Source of the DNA: a virus
IMG/VR virus record: IMGVR_UViG_3300025617_001077
Location: 1-25,934 of that record
Reading direction: 5' to 3' (one strand)
DNA: 25,934 bases
Shown here: one piece after another, positions 1-8,506 of the stretch
How positions within the stretch are numbered: the first letter of the stretch is position 1
Layout of the letters: each line of letters begins with the position of its first letter
The notes under the pieces: generated by a model
What the model saw: the letters and a program-made list of their open reading frames with translations, nothing else
Databases searched by the model: none
Told to the model about the DNA's origin: nothing
Made by a program: the position numbers and the translations under genes

Positions 1-120
1 GACGGAGCAGTCCTTATTGGTGCTGGCGTAGCATTTTTAATTTTTAAACCTATCGCAAGTTTAGTAGCATACGGTGCTATTGCGTACGGTGCTTGGACTA
101 TCTACAAAAAAGAAGACTAA
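1..120 (+). CDS. C-terminal end of a small membrane protein (partial)
   Basis: The frame is open from the first base and ends at TAA 118-120, giving 39 residues of a protein whose start lies outside the window. The visible part is hydrophobic and rich in Gly and Ala (AVLIGAGVAFLIF, then a second apolar stretch around SLVAYGAIAYGAW), ending in a charged tail YKKED. This suggests one or two membrane segments with a short charged end. No family is recognisable. Its stop overlaps the stop of the convergent gene on the other strand by 3 bases. Function unknown. Confidence 0.55.
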   Translation, partial: DGAVLIGAGVAFLIFKPIASLVAYGAIAYGAWTIYKKED

Positions 121-404
121 AGTTTGTCGATTGTAGTGTCAGCATCAACAGATAAATCAAGCCTTTTACGTTGTTCAACACCTTTACGTTGTGCAAATCG
201 CTTAGGATCACAATCAGGGCAAACGTGGAGATAGAAGTCGTCTAATCGCTTCGGATCCACTTTGCCCTTTTCTCTTCTAAAGTCTTGATGGCACTCGTCA
301 CATTCAAAGACAGCATAACTACGTAGTCGCTTATAAGGATGAGGTGTACCCTTTTTGCTTTTGCGAACATAATATTTGATTTCTTTTTCTATTCTTTTGA
401 ACAT
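117..404 (-). CDS. Small zinc-ribbon protein, function unknown
   Basis: This 95-residue basic protein is the only convincing minus-strand gene in the window. It carries two CxxC pairs, C35-x2-C38 and C62-x2-C65, 23 residues apart, the arrangement of a small treble-clef or zinc-ribbon fold. The rest is rich in Lys and Arg, so nucleic-acid binding is possible but not shown. I treat it as real because it fills a region with no + strand gene, has a balanced composition and has paired cysteines. No Shine-Dalgarno is visible: the ATG is preceded by AATAAATACA. No ATG or GTG extends it upstream. It is convergent with the membrane-protein fragment and divergent from the Fe-S carrier gene. Confidence 0.75.
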   Translation of the reverse strand: MFKRIEKEIKYYVRKSKKGTPHPYKRLRSYAVFECDECHQDFRREKGKVDPKRLDDFYLHVCPDCDPKRFAQRKGVEQRKRLDLSVDADTTIDKL

Positions 405-408
405 ATTG

Positions 409-416
409 TATTTATT
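409..416 (-). promoter_or_regulatory. Possible late promoter AATAAATA for the minus-strand gene
   Basis: On the minus strand the octamer AATAAATA matches the T4-type late consensus TATAAATA at 7 of 8 positions. It lies only 4 bases upstream of the ATG, so a transcript starting the usual few bases downstream would have almost no leader. It could equally be chance in AT-rich DNA. Confidence 0.3.
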
Positions 417-439
417 TACGTTCGGATTATAGAATATAA

Positions 440-447
440 TATAAATA
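440..447 (+). promoter_or_regulatory. T4-type late promoter TATAAATA
   Basis: This is an exact match to TATAAATA, the T4 late-promoter element read by the gp55 sigma factor. It lies 16 bases before the ATG at 464, and AGGAG (451-455) sits between them as the ribosome site. It heads the Fe-S carrier gene and the structural cassette behind it. The overlapping TATAAT at 435-440 lacks a good -35 box, so the late-promoter reading is preferred. Confidence 0.7.
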
Positions 448-463
448 CATAGGAGTAAGTTAA

Positions 464-787
464 ATGAGCATTATAAAATTAACGGATAACGCTATAAACC
501 AAATGAGCACCATGCTTAAAGAGCATAATAAAGGTGCTATTAGACTAAGCATGCAAGGCGGCGGATGTGCAGGTTTTAAGTATAACTGGGAATTAGAAGA
601 TGTTTTTGAAGATAACGATGAAGTAATTGACTTACCAAACGGGAAATTTGTAATTGACAAGGCGAGTATAATGTTTTTATTAGGCTCAACAATAGATTAT
701 AAAAAAGAAGTATTTGGTTCTTACTTCGACATAAAGAACCCTGCAAGCACTAGTAGTTGTGGTTGCGGTGAAAGCGTAGGATTTTAA
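464..787 (+). CDS. A-type iron-sulfur cluster carrier (IscA/HesB-like)
   Basis: This 107-residue protein is a full-length HesB/IscA-type carrier. The three cysteines that define the family are present with canonical spacing: C35 in GGGCAGFKY, then C99-G-C101 in the C-terminal SSCGCGE, 63 residues apart. Such proteins hold an Fe-S cluster between subunits and pass it to client enzymes. The start is fixed by AGGAG 8 bases before the ATG. The gene sits directly ahead of the giant fibre gene (3-base gap) and shares its late promoter, so it is probably made late. Possible clients are a virion component or the phage ferredoxin encoded further on, but neither is shown. The family call is firm; the role in infection is inference. 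Confidence 0.9.
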   Translation: MSIIKLTDNAINQMSTMLKEHNKGAIRLSMQGGGCAGFKYNWELEDVFEDNDEVIDLPNGKFVIDKASIMFLLGSTIDYKKEVFGSYFDIKNPASTSSCGCGESVGF

Positions 788-790
788 TCA

Positions 791-3700
791 ATGGCAAAAC
801 AAGATATTTACTTAGGTGTTGAGGGTAACGACGGTACTGGTGATAGTATTCGCGAATCGTTTCGTAAAGCAAATGAAAACTTTACAGAACTTTATGCTGT
901 CTTTGGACAGGGCGGAACTATTAGTTTTACTGCACTAAATGATACTCCAACAGCAATTACACCTAGCGGATTACTAATTGGTAACACTGCTGGTACAGAA
1001 CTAGTACAAAAGACTCTTACAGCAGGCGATGGTATTAGTATTGACAATTCAAGTGCAAGTAATATTACTATTACTAACACAGGTGCAAATATTAATGCTG
1101 ATACTAGTCCAATTTTAGGTGGACCGCTTAGTGGCAACAGAGTTTATTCCATTGGACTTGTTGCAACATCACCAGAAGCTATTGCAGAATTTAATACTAC
1201 ACACGGTAGTTCAATTACGGTTGACGATCTTGTTACTGATAAAAAATTCCAAGATCAATACTACGCACCAAACGTAACATTTGAACCAAATAAATCTGTG
1301 CTTGCCCGCCAAGAACCTAGTAATGCTAGTGAATACCAAAAAACAATTAGTGAGTATAGAGGCGGAAATCTTGTAATCAACGACCACGGTTTAGACTGGA
1401 GTGCAAACGGAACTAAATGGCGCTATTCAACAACTGGAACGCCTCCATCAGGATTAACAAATAATACAGATTATTTTATCCGTTTTGTAAATGAAGACCA
1501 AGTTAGTATCCATGCAACAAAAGAAGAAGCACAGAATAATAACGATACTTCGAGACAAGCAATTAGTATTGCACTTGGTGTAACTACATCGCCAAATGGT
1601 CAGGACTTTATCAAAGATACTACATACGATGATTCGTTATACGGATTCTATAAGGATGATGAAACACTTCCACGTAAAAATGTAGTTAGACGTCAAGGTG
1701 ATAAAATGGAAGGTGCTCTATACCTTCATGATCATCCAGGTGACTTGTCAGGAACTGATACAGGAAATATCGAAGACTTACAAGCGGCAAGTAAATTATA
1801 TGTAGACAATACATCATATGCCTCAACTGAAGATTTGTTTGTTACTAAGCAAGGTGACGACACACAATCACGTACACCAGTAGGACTTGAAGGACGCGGA
1901 CTAAGTTATGCATACGGCAGTTTGAAAGCCGCATGTTTAAAAGCACAGGAAATTGTAGAAACTGCTCCGATCGAGCCAGGTGCATACAGACAAACAATTA
2001 CGTATGATGACGGTAAAGGAGTAGCCCTAGTAGTTGCAGAAGGAACCACTAATCCAAATTCGTCTGCGCAAAATGCAATTACATACCTAAGAAAAAATAA
2101 ACTATTCATACAAAAAGCAATTCTTGATTATGTTAATGATACATTCCCTAATCTTGCATATCAAGCAACTAATGTTATCAATCCAAGTACTGAAGCAATT
2201 CTTTTCCGTAACAAAGAATTTATTATGGAAGAAGTTAAAGCATGGATTAACCACAACATTGGTTTAGCTACTCCGGGATCATTATGGTATGACTTTAAGT
2301 ACAATAGTGCAAAGTGTAAAAGAGACGTAGGCTATATTGTTGATGCCTGGATTAATGATTTATCTAAAGGCGGCAATATTGAAACACGCAGAGTTGCATC
2401 AAGTTACCTAGCAGGATTAAGAAATGCTGTTGGCAGATCTGACAACGCAGGTAACACACAAGATCAGATTCTTCAAACAAATGCGGCAATTGAATTTGCT
2501 AGAGATCTTGTTAAACAATATGTTCTTACTAATACAGCATATACTCCTAAGCAAGGAACATTTGTTGTTGACGCAAATAACTTATCAGCAACTAGTTTTG
2601 AATTTTATATTGGCTCATCATCAAAAGTACACACATATGTAAACGGTGGATTAGTAAATGGTAACCTAAATGTAAGCAACTTTACATACGACAACGTTAC
2701 TGGTATTGCTACACTAGTAACTACAACTAACCACGGATTTAGTGCAGGCGATGTTGTTTCAATAAGCGGAATTAATATTAGTTGTACAGATGGCAATTTA
2801 GTTTATCCAGAGAGCTTCTTACAAGATACTAATAACGGATATACTGTAGAATCAGGATCTGCAAACAAAGATGTTATTGGAAGAGCTGATGTACTTACAA
2901 AAACAATTACTGACGTAATTTCAAATGGATTAACTGCATTAGCAAATCCAATAGGAACAGAACTACCAGGCACTACATGCGAACGTGACGTTGGATTAAT
3001 GATTGAAGGGATGATTCTTGATATTGGAAATGGAACCAATGCCAATATTAATGCACTACAATCAGCACTAAGATACTTTAATAGTCCATCTGGTGCAAAG
3101 GCAAGAATTACCCAGGGCATTGAAACAAGAGCCGCTATTACAAAATTAAAATCTATTGTAAATCAGGTTATTAGTAATGTTGACTTGCTAACACAATCTA
3201 AGAGATTTGCTGTTACTGCAAACAACTTAGCAACTAACACATTTGAAGTGAACGTTGGTGTGTCAACTGTCGTTCATACATATGTTAGTGGTGGTACTAT
3301 TACATTTGGCGGCCAAACATTTAATGTAAGCAACTTTGCATATAACAATATAACAGGTCGTGCTATTGTTACTACAACTACCGCACACGGATTTAGTTCA
3401 GGCGATGTTGTTGTAATTGAAAACGTTGTATTTGAATGTGCAGGATACGAAGGTACTAAAATTTATCCAACTGATTATACAACATCGGTGCCGCAATGGT
3501 TAAACAGTAATATTAATGATGTTAGTAGTACTGTTAAAGATGCTATTAATACAAAGTTTGATATTATTCTAGATATCTTAACTAATGGATTTATTGCAAA
3601 GGACAATTACACTCCAGTTGAAGGAAGTACATATACTATTGACTTTAGTAATGGTGTAGGCAACGATAGCACTGACCAAGGTATCAATACAAACGTCGAT

Positions 3701-6700
3701 ATCCTTCCAGGAAAAATTATCATTGGTAAGACAACAGGTGCTAGAGGACGTATTGTAAAATATATAAGCGGACTAGATCTAGGCGGCACAGCATATGACA
3801 GAGTTGAAGTTGTACTAATTGAACCAACACTATTTAGAATTGGTGAAGAACTTGAGTACGGCAATCCGACTGCTGAAAAGCAAATTACTATTCATGTTGA
3901 GTCAGGGATTTACTACGAAGACTATCCTATCAAAGTACCTGCTAACGTTTCTATCAAAGGTTCGGACTTTAGACGTTGCCAGATTAGACCTGCGCCTAGG
4001 ATTTCACAATCACCATGGGTGCGTACATATTTCTTTAGAGACAAATTACTAGACAATCTAAAAATTACAGACTGGTACGGTTCTGATATTGCAACTGCAC
4101 AAGAAGTTACAATTACAGGAACAAACGAAGTTGGGGGTATAATTACTGTAACCCCAGCAGATAATATTGCGCCTGTTGCATGGGATGGTGCATGGTTCTA
4201 TACTGATAATGGTGCAGTAGGTTTAATTACTAACGCAGATGGCGGAAGTAGTTTCGATGTTACACTAACAGTTGATATTCTTCCAAACCTAAACAACATT
4301 GCTAGTGGCGCATGGCACATTAAACAAACACCTAATTATGGTTATCACTATCTAACAGATCCAACAGATCCATTAAGTGTTCCAAAAACAAACAACCAAA
4401 TGGATGTGTTCTTGATGAACGATGCTACAAGATTAGCAAACATGTCATTCCAAGGACACGGTGGATTTGCGCAGGTACTTGATCCAGCAGGACAGATTCT
4501 TATTAAATCACCTTATACACAGGTCTGCGGATCTTTCTCAGGAAGTATTAATAAGCAAGCGTTTAGAGGTGGTATGTACATTGACGGATTTGCTGGTAAC
4601 TTGGAAACAGTTATTACTAGTAAAGACGACAACTATACACTTAATGTACAATCAGCACCAGGAACAGGTTTAAGAATTAGAAAACCTCAAACACCTGCTC
4701 CGTTCTTTATTGACGGGGTACGTTATCAAGTTGATGCTGTTTCAGAATATGATGGCGGAACAGGTACAGCAAAACTATTAATTAATAAACTTTCAAATGA
4801 GGGTGCTGGATATTCTAATAGTGTATTCCCTAAAGAGATTTATATTCAAACTGCTGGTAACAGAAGTATGTTGGCAAACGACTATACTCAGGTTAACGAC
4901 CTTGGATATGGATTGTTTGTAAACAACGCCGCACTTTCAGAGCAAGTTTCAACATTTACTTACTACAACCATACAGCGTTCTTTAGTAACAACGGTTCAG
5001 AGATTAGAGCTCTTAACTGTTCTAACGCAAATGGTAACTACGGTCTAGTTGCCGCGGGATCAGATCCAAACGAAACCGTTGACATTGTTACTTCATTACG
5101 TAACATGCAACAGCCTGCTAAGGTATATAATGATCCGACTAACGTATACGGGTTTGGCGAGTTCAACCACAATCAAGGTAACTTTAGTATTTTTGTTTAT
5201 GACTGTGATTATCATCCATATGCAAATAGTGTTGTTGATGTATACACAACAGCAGGTGTTGTTTCATATGAAGTAACTGCGGTTAGTGCAGTTGATGTTC
5301 CAATTAGTAATACTGGCGGATATTCAGGTGCTACAGGTCCAACAGGGCGTAAAGGAGCTAATCAAAAGATCTACAGATTAAGTGTATCAGGAGACACTGG
5401 TTTAGAAGCTGCCATTTTAGGCACACATAATCCAACTCCAGTTAATGATCAATCTGCATACGTTACAATTAGAATGAACAAAAACCATTTGTTCGACGAT
5501 GTTGCAGGCGTAACAAGTATTAGACCTTCAACCGCAGTTATCTTTGAAGAAAATACAGACAGAGTATACAGAAGTATTAGCTTTAACAATCAAGATAGTG
5601 ATAACTCAGCATTACCTGCAGATAGATTCCAAATTGTATTTGATGGTGGCTTCAGTCATGTTAATTTAACAATGCGTGATGCAGAAGCGGCATTGAACAC
5701 GTATGCCGGTGTTGGTACAACAATGGGTGCAACAGCAGGTGACGTTGTACTTGCTATTGAAAAAGTAACAGCCAGCCTACAAGCAAGACTTGCTAACAAC
5801 GATATGATATTTTCCTTCCATGGTAAAACACATATTGTTGCAAACTACACAGATAGAGGCGACTATGCTACTGTAGAATTAAATGATCTGCCTGCAAGTA
5901 ATATTAATAGTTCGAGTAGCTTGTTTAGTTCAGGTGGACTTGCTGACGCTATTGTATTCAGCGGAAACGCAACAAGAACTATTCCTCTTTCATTACAAGA
6001 CGGCGAAAGTGCTAGTATCACAGTTGGTATTTCAACCCTAAGAGCTAACGGACACGACTTTGATAAAATTGGTACAGGTGGATTTAATACTACTAACTAT
6101 CCAAGTATTATCTATGGTGATCCAGTTAAGCCAGCGGCACAAGCAAACGAAGTTAACGAACGTGGCAAGGGGCGTGTGTTCTTTGCAAGTACAGACCAAG
6201 ACGGCTTCTTTAGAATTGGTAAGTTCTTTAGTGTAGACCAAGGTACTGGTACAGTTACATTTGCGGCAAGTATTGCAATTAGTAACTTAGACGGACTAGG
6301 ATTTAAACAAGGTGTTAGAATTACAGAGTTTAGTAATGATGATACAATGTCAGATGCTGATCCAGCGGCTGTTCCAACAGAGTTTGCCGCTGAAGGATTT
6401 ATAACACGTAGATTACACTTTGACAGAACAGGTACTAAACTTGTAACAGGTACAATTGGTGCAGGTGTGTTGGCACGTGACGGTACAACTGAAATGACCG
6501 GCGATATTAACGCTGGCAGCTACAAGTTCTATAATCATGCTGATCCAACAAATTTACAAGATGTTACAACTAAAAGTTATGTCGATGCAAGAACACCATT
6601 TGGTGCAGAAGCAATCGGTGCTAACATTGCTAATAGACAAACTAATGATATACTAGTTTGGAATGGTACAAGTTACGACAACCATACACTTGCTGGAGAC

Positions 6701-7975
6701 ATTAGTATTGGTGTAAGTGGAAATGTTGCAACCGTAGCAATCACTTCAAACAGTATTGTAAACGGTGACATAAACTCTGCCGCAGGTATACTACAAAGTA
6801 AACTTGCAATGAATGCCGCATCAACTAGAGTAGATGCAACTGGCATTACACAGGCTGACTTAGGTCTAGCAAGTTTTGATGCAGGTGACTTCACTGTAAC
6901 AGACGGTTGGGTAACACTAAAAGATAGCTCAGTTGACTTTGCTGATTTGCCAGACGTTGCACAAAATACAGTGTTTGGTAGAACAAATGCAAATGCAGGT
7001 GATGCATCAGCTATTACATTTGCTGATGTTGTGGAAATTGGTGGATCATTTACTACAACAGGTGTTGCAGATAGAATTGTTAAAACAGGAACTGATGGCA
7101 GAATTGATGCGCAATCATACTGGTTAGACAACTACAAGATTCTAGACCAAACATCAAACACGATGACAATGACTACTCCAGGCGGCGCCAAAGTATTTGA
7201 TACTGTTGGTACTGTCCCGAGTAACACTACTACAACTTTCCCTGGAACAATTAAGATTGGTTCTACAAATAGTGTTGCATCGTTCTTCCAGAAAAACAGT
7301 AGTTACGGCGATCCAAGTGATGCTACACAAAACTCACCTGTATTAGCAAGTGACTGGATGTACACATCATTTATTGAAGCACCGGGTGAAAAAGGTGCAT
7401 CGAGTACAGGTATTGCAATTGGAGCTGGTACAGGATTTAGTAGTGCTGGAGAAGTTAGCATTGTTGCAAACAACAACGTTGCTAGTGTAATATTTAAACA
7501 GTCAGCAGTAACACCTAGTTCAAATGGTGGATACGACTTAGGTACTAGCTTATTAAAGTTTGGTACAATCTATGGTACAGCAACAGCGGCACAATATGCT
7601 GACTTGGCTGAAAATTATTTAGGAGATAATAGTTATGAACCTGGTACAGTGCTTGTATTTGGTGGACAGAATGAAGTAACTATAACAGACAAAAAAGGCG
7701 ATAGAAGAGTAGCAGGTGTTGTTAGTACAAATCCTGCACACTTAATGAATGTTGATTTGTTCGGTGACTTTGTAAATGCTGTTGCACTAACAGGCAGAGT
7801 ACCTTGTAAAGTATTAGGACGGGTAGAAAAAGGAGACTTACTAGTCACGAGTGCTATCCCGGGCTACGCTATTGTAGATAACGATCCTAAGATAGGAACT
7901 GTAATAGGAAAGGCGGTGGCCAGTAAAGACACCGATGACCGCGGAACAGTTGAAGTGGTTGTAGGGAGAGTATAA
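791..7975 (+). CDS. Giant tail-fibre/adhesin-type structural protein (2394 aa)
   Basis: Very long, rich in Thr, Asn, Ser and Gly, as phage fibre proteins are. Visible parts in order: an N-terminal module (1-40, NDGTGDSIRESF then NENFTELYA) shared with two later cassette proteins; a fibre motif near 300-340 (GDKMEGALYLHDH, LQAASKLYVDN); a tandem duplication at about 509-937, each copy with CxRDVG and HGFSxGDVV; a segment from about 1031 (HVESGIYYEDYPIKVPANV) resembling the start of a pectate-lyase-like beta-helix; a short GATGPTGRKGA stretch; another EMTGDI...TTKSYVDA motif; and a C-terminal domain from about 2267 (QYADLAENY, RVAGVVSTNPAHLMN, ALTGRVP). That domain resembles C-terminal chaperone or autoprotease domains of phage fibres. 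The start follows the Fe-S carrier gene by 3 bases; the stop overlaps the next ATG (TAATG). Structural role likely; exact position in the virion unknown. Confidence 0.85.
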   Translation: MAKQDIYLGVEGNDGTGDSIRESFRKANENFTELYAVFGQGGTISFTALNDTPTAITPSGLLIGNTAGTELVQKTLTAGDGISIDNSSASNITITNTGANINADTSPILGGPLSGNRVYSIGLVATSPEAIAEFNTTHGSSITVDDLVTDKKFQDQYYAPNVTFEPNKSVLARQEPSNASEYQKTISEYRGGNLVINDHGLDWSANGTKWRYSTTGTPPSGLTNNTDYFIRFVNEDQVSIHATKEEAQNNNDTSRQAISIALGVTTSPNGQDFIKDTTYDDSLYGFYKDDETLPRKNVVRRQGDKMEGALYLHDHPGDLSGTDTGNIEDLQAASKLYVDNTSYASTEDLFVTKQGDDTQSRTPVGLEGRGLSYAYGSLKAACLKAQEIVETAPIEPGAYRQTITYDDGKGVALVVAEGTTNPNSSAQNAITYLRKNKLFIQKAILDYVNDTFPNLAYQATNVINPSTEAILFRNKEFIMEEVKAWINHNIGLATPGSLWYDFKYNSAKCKRDVGYIVDAWINDLSKGGNIETRRVASSYLAGLRNAVGRSDNAGNTQDQILQTNAAIEFARDLVKQYVLTNTAYTPKQGTFVVDANNLSATSFEFYIGSSSKVHTYVNGGLVNGNLNVSNFTYDNVTGIATLVTTTNHGFSAGDVVSISGINISCTDGNLVYPESFLQDTNNGYTVESGSANKDVIGRADVLTKTITDVISNGLTALANPIGTELPGTTCERDVGLMIEGMILDIGNGTNANINALQSALRYFNSPSGAKARITQGIETRAAITKLKSIVNQVISNVDLLTQSKRFAVTANNLATNTFEVNVGVSTVVHTYVSGGTITFGGQTFNVSNFAYNNITGRAIVTTTTAHGFSSGDVVVIENVVFECAGYEGTKIYPTDYTTSVPQWLNSNINDVSSTVKDAINTKFDIILDILTNGFIAKDNYTPVEGSTYTIDFSNGVGNDSTDQGINTNVDILPGKIIIGKTTGARGRIVKYISGLDLGGTAYDRVEVVLIEPTLFRIGEELEYGNPTAEKQITIHVESGIYYEDYPIKVPANVSIKGSDFRRCQIRPAPRISQSPWVRTYFFRDKLLDNLKITDWYGSDIATAQEVTITGTNEVGGIITVTPADNIAPVAWDGAWFYTDNGAVGLITNADGGSSFDVTLTVDILPNLNNIASGAWHIKQTPNYGYHYLTDPTDPLSVPKTNNQMDVFLMNDATRLANMSFQGHGGFAQVLDPAGQILIKSPYTQVCGSFSGSINKQAFRGGMYIDGFAGNLETVITSKDDNYTLNVQSAPGTGLRIRKPQTPAPFFIDGVRYQVDAVSEYDGGTGTAKLLINKLSNEGAGYSNSVFPKEIYIQTAGNRSMLANDYTQVNDLGYGLFVNNAALSEQVSTFTYYNHTAFFSNNGSEIRALNCSNANGNYGLVAAGSDPNETVDIVTSLRNMQQPAKVYNDPTNVYGFGEFNHNQGNFSIFVYDCDYHPYANSVVDVYTTAGVVSYEVTAVSAVDVPISNTGGYSGATGPTGRKGANQKIYRLSVSGDTGLEAAILGTHNPTPVNDQSAYVTIRMNKNHLFDDVAGVTSIRPSTAVIFEENTDRVYRSISFNNQDSDNSALPADRFQIVFDGGFSHVNLTMRDAEAALNTYAGVGTTMGATAGDVVLAIEKVTASLQARLANNDMIFSFHGKTHIVANYTDRGDYATVELNDLPASNINSSSSLFSSGGLADAIVFSGNATRTIPLSLQDGESASITVGISTLRANGHDFDKIGTGGFNTTNYPSIIYGDPVKPAAQANEVNERGKGRVFFASTDQDGFFRIGKFFSVDQGTGTVTFAASIAISNLDGLGFKQGVRITEFSNDDTMSDADPAAVPTEFAAEGFITRRLHFDRTGTKLVTGTIGAGVLARDGTTEMTGDINAGSYKFYNHADPTNLQDVTTKSYVDARTPFGAEAIGANIANRQTNDILVWNGTSYDNHTLAGDISIGVSGNVATVAITSNSIVNGDINSAAGILQSKLAMNAASTRVDATGITQADLGLASFDAGDFTVTDGWVTLKDSSVDFADLPDVAQNTVFGRTNANAGDASAITFADVVEIGGSFTTTGVADRIVKTGTDGRIDAQSYWLDNYKILDQTSNTMTMTTPGGAKVFDTVGTVPSNTTTTFPGTIKIGSTNSVASFFQKNSSYGDPSDATQNSPVLASDWMYTSFIEAPGEKGASSTGIAIGAGTGFSSAGEVSIVANNNVASVIFKQSAVTPSSNGGYDLGTSLLKFGTIYGTATAAQYADLAENYLGDNSYEPGTVLVFGGQNEVTITDKKGDRRVAGVVSTNPAHLMNVDLFGDFVNAVALTGRVPCKVLGRVEKGDLLVTSAIPGYAIVDNDPKIGTVIGKAVASKDTDDRGTVEVVVGRV
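2315..2977 (+). repeat. Intragenic repeat unit 1 in the giant fibre gene
   Basis: First of two tandem units of about 215 residues (residues 509-729). It opens with CKRDVGYIVDAW and contains FVVDANNLSATSF, VSNFTYDNVTGIA and NHGFSAGDVV. It ends with a helical stretch around DVLTKTITDVISNGLTAL. The similarity to unit 2 is clear at protein level and much weaker at DNA level, so the duplication is old. Confidence 0.75.
2978..3601 (+). repeat. Intragenic repeat unit 2 in the giant fibre gene
   Basis: Second copy (residues 730 to about 937), with the same order of landmarks: CERDVGLMIEGM, FAVTANNLATNTF, VSNFAYNNITGRA, AHGFSSGDVV and a closing helical stretch around AINTKFDIILDILTNGF. Landmarks in the two copies lie 215-221 residues apart. 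The right boundary is approximate. Confidence 0.75.
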
Positions 7976-8496
7976 TGGCACAGCAAATTGTAAACATCGG
8001 AACCAGTGCTAACAAGGGCAATGGTGATCCAATCAGAACAGCTTTCACAAAAGTTAACGAAAACTTTACAGAAGTATACGCAAAAATTGTTGCTATCGAA
8101 AATGGAACATTAAACGTAGTAGTTAGTGATGTACGAGGTAGTGTACACGCTGATGATTCAACATTAATGATCGACGGTATTGCCGCACAAATAGTAGGAC
8201 CTGTTAATAATAATAGTGTTACAACTACTACACTTACAGCAACATCTATAATTGGTGATACAACAGGTACACATACTGGATCAGTAGTTGGTAATGTAAC
8301 AGGTAATTTAATAGGTAACAGTACTGGATATCATACTGGTGATGTAACAGGAAGCGTTTTTGCTGATAATAGTACATTACTAGTTGATGCTGTTAATGGA
8401 ACGATCCCAGGGTATATTAGTGTAGTAACACTAAAAGCAGAAGTAGCGGCAAGCATTGATTTTGCTGACTTCCAAACAAGAATAGCGGCATTATAA
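7975..8496 (+). CDS. Small fibre-associated structural protein with GSVxADxSTL repeats
   Basis: This 173-residue protein starts with the shared cassette module (INIG-like opening, GNGDPIRTAF, VNENFTEVYA). It then carries two copies of a motif reading GSVxADxSTLxxDxxxxxIxG, at about residues 55-76 (GSVHADDSTLMIDG) and 127-148 (GSVFADNSTLLVDA). Between them is a Gly/Thr-rich stretch with regularly spaced glycines (THTGSVVGNVTGNLIGNSTG), which suggests a repetitive beta structure. The ATG overlaps the stop of the giant gene by one base (TAATG), so translation is probably coupled and stoichiometry linked. It is likely an accessory or adaptor protein of the tail-fibre complex. No enzymatic motif is visible. 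Confidence 0.75.
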   Translation: MAQQIVNIGTSANKGNGDPIRTAFTKVNENFTEVYAKIVAIENGTLNVVVSDVRGSVHADDSTLMIDGIAAQIVGPVNNNSVTTTTLTATSIIGDTTGTHTGSVVGNVTGNLIGNSTGYHTGDVTGSVFADNSTLLVDAVNGTIPGYISVVTLKAEVAASIDFADFQTRIAAL

Positions 8497-8506
8497 GGAT
8501 AAAGAT

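Noticed and set aside
6673-7131. A 152-codon minus-strand open frame across the giant fibre gene
   Set aside because: It is the mirror of a Thr/Ala/Val-rich coding region, has low-complexity composition, no ribosome site and no recognisable domain.
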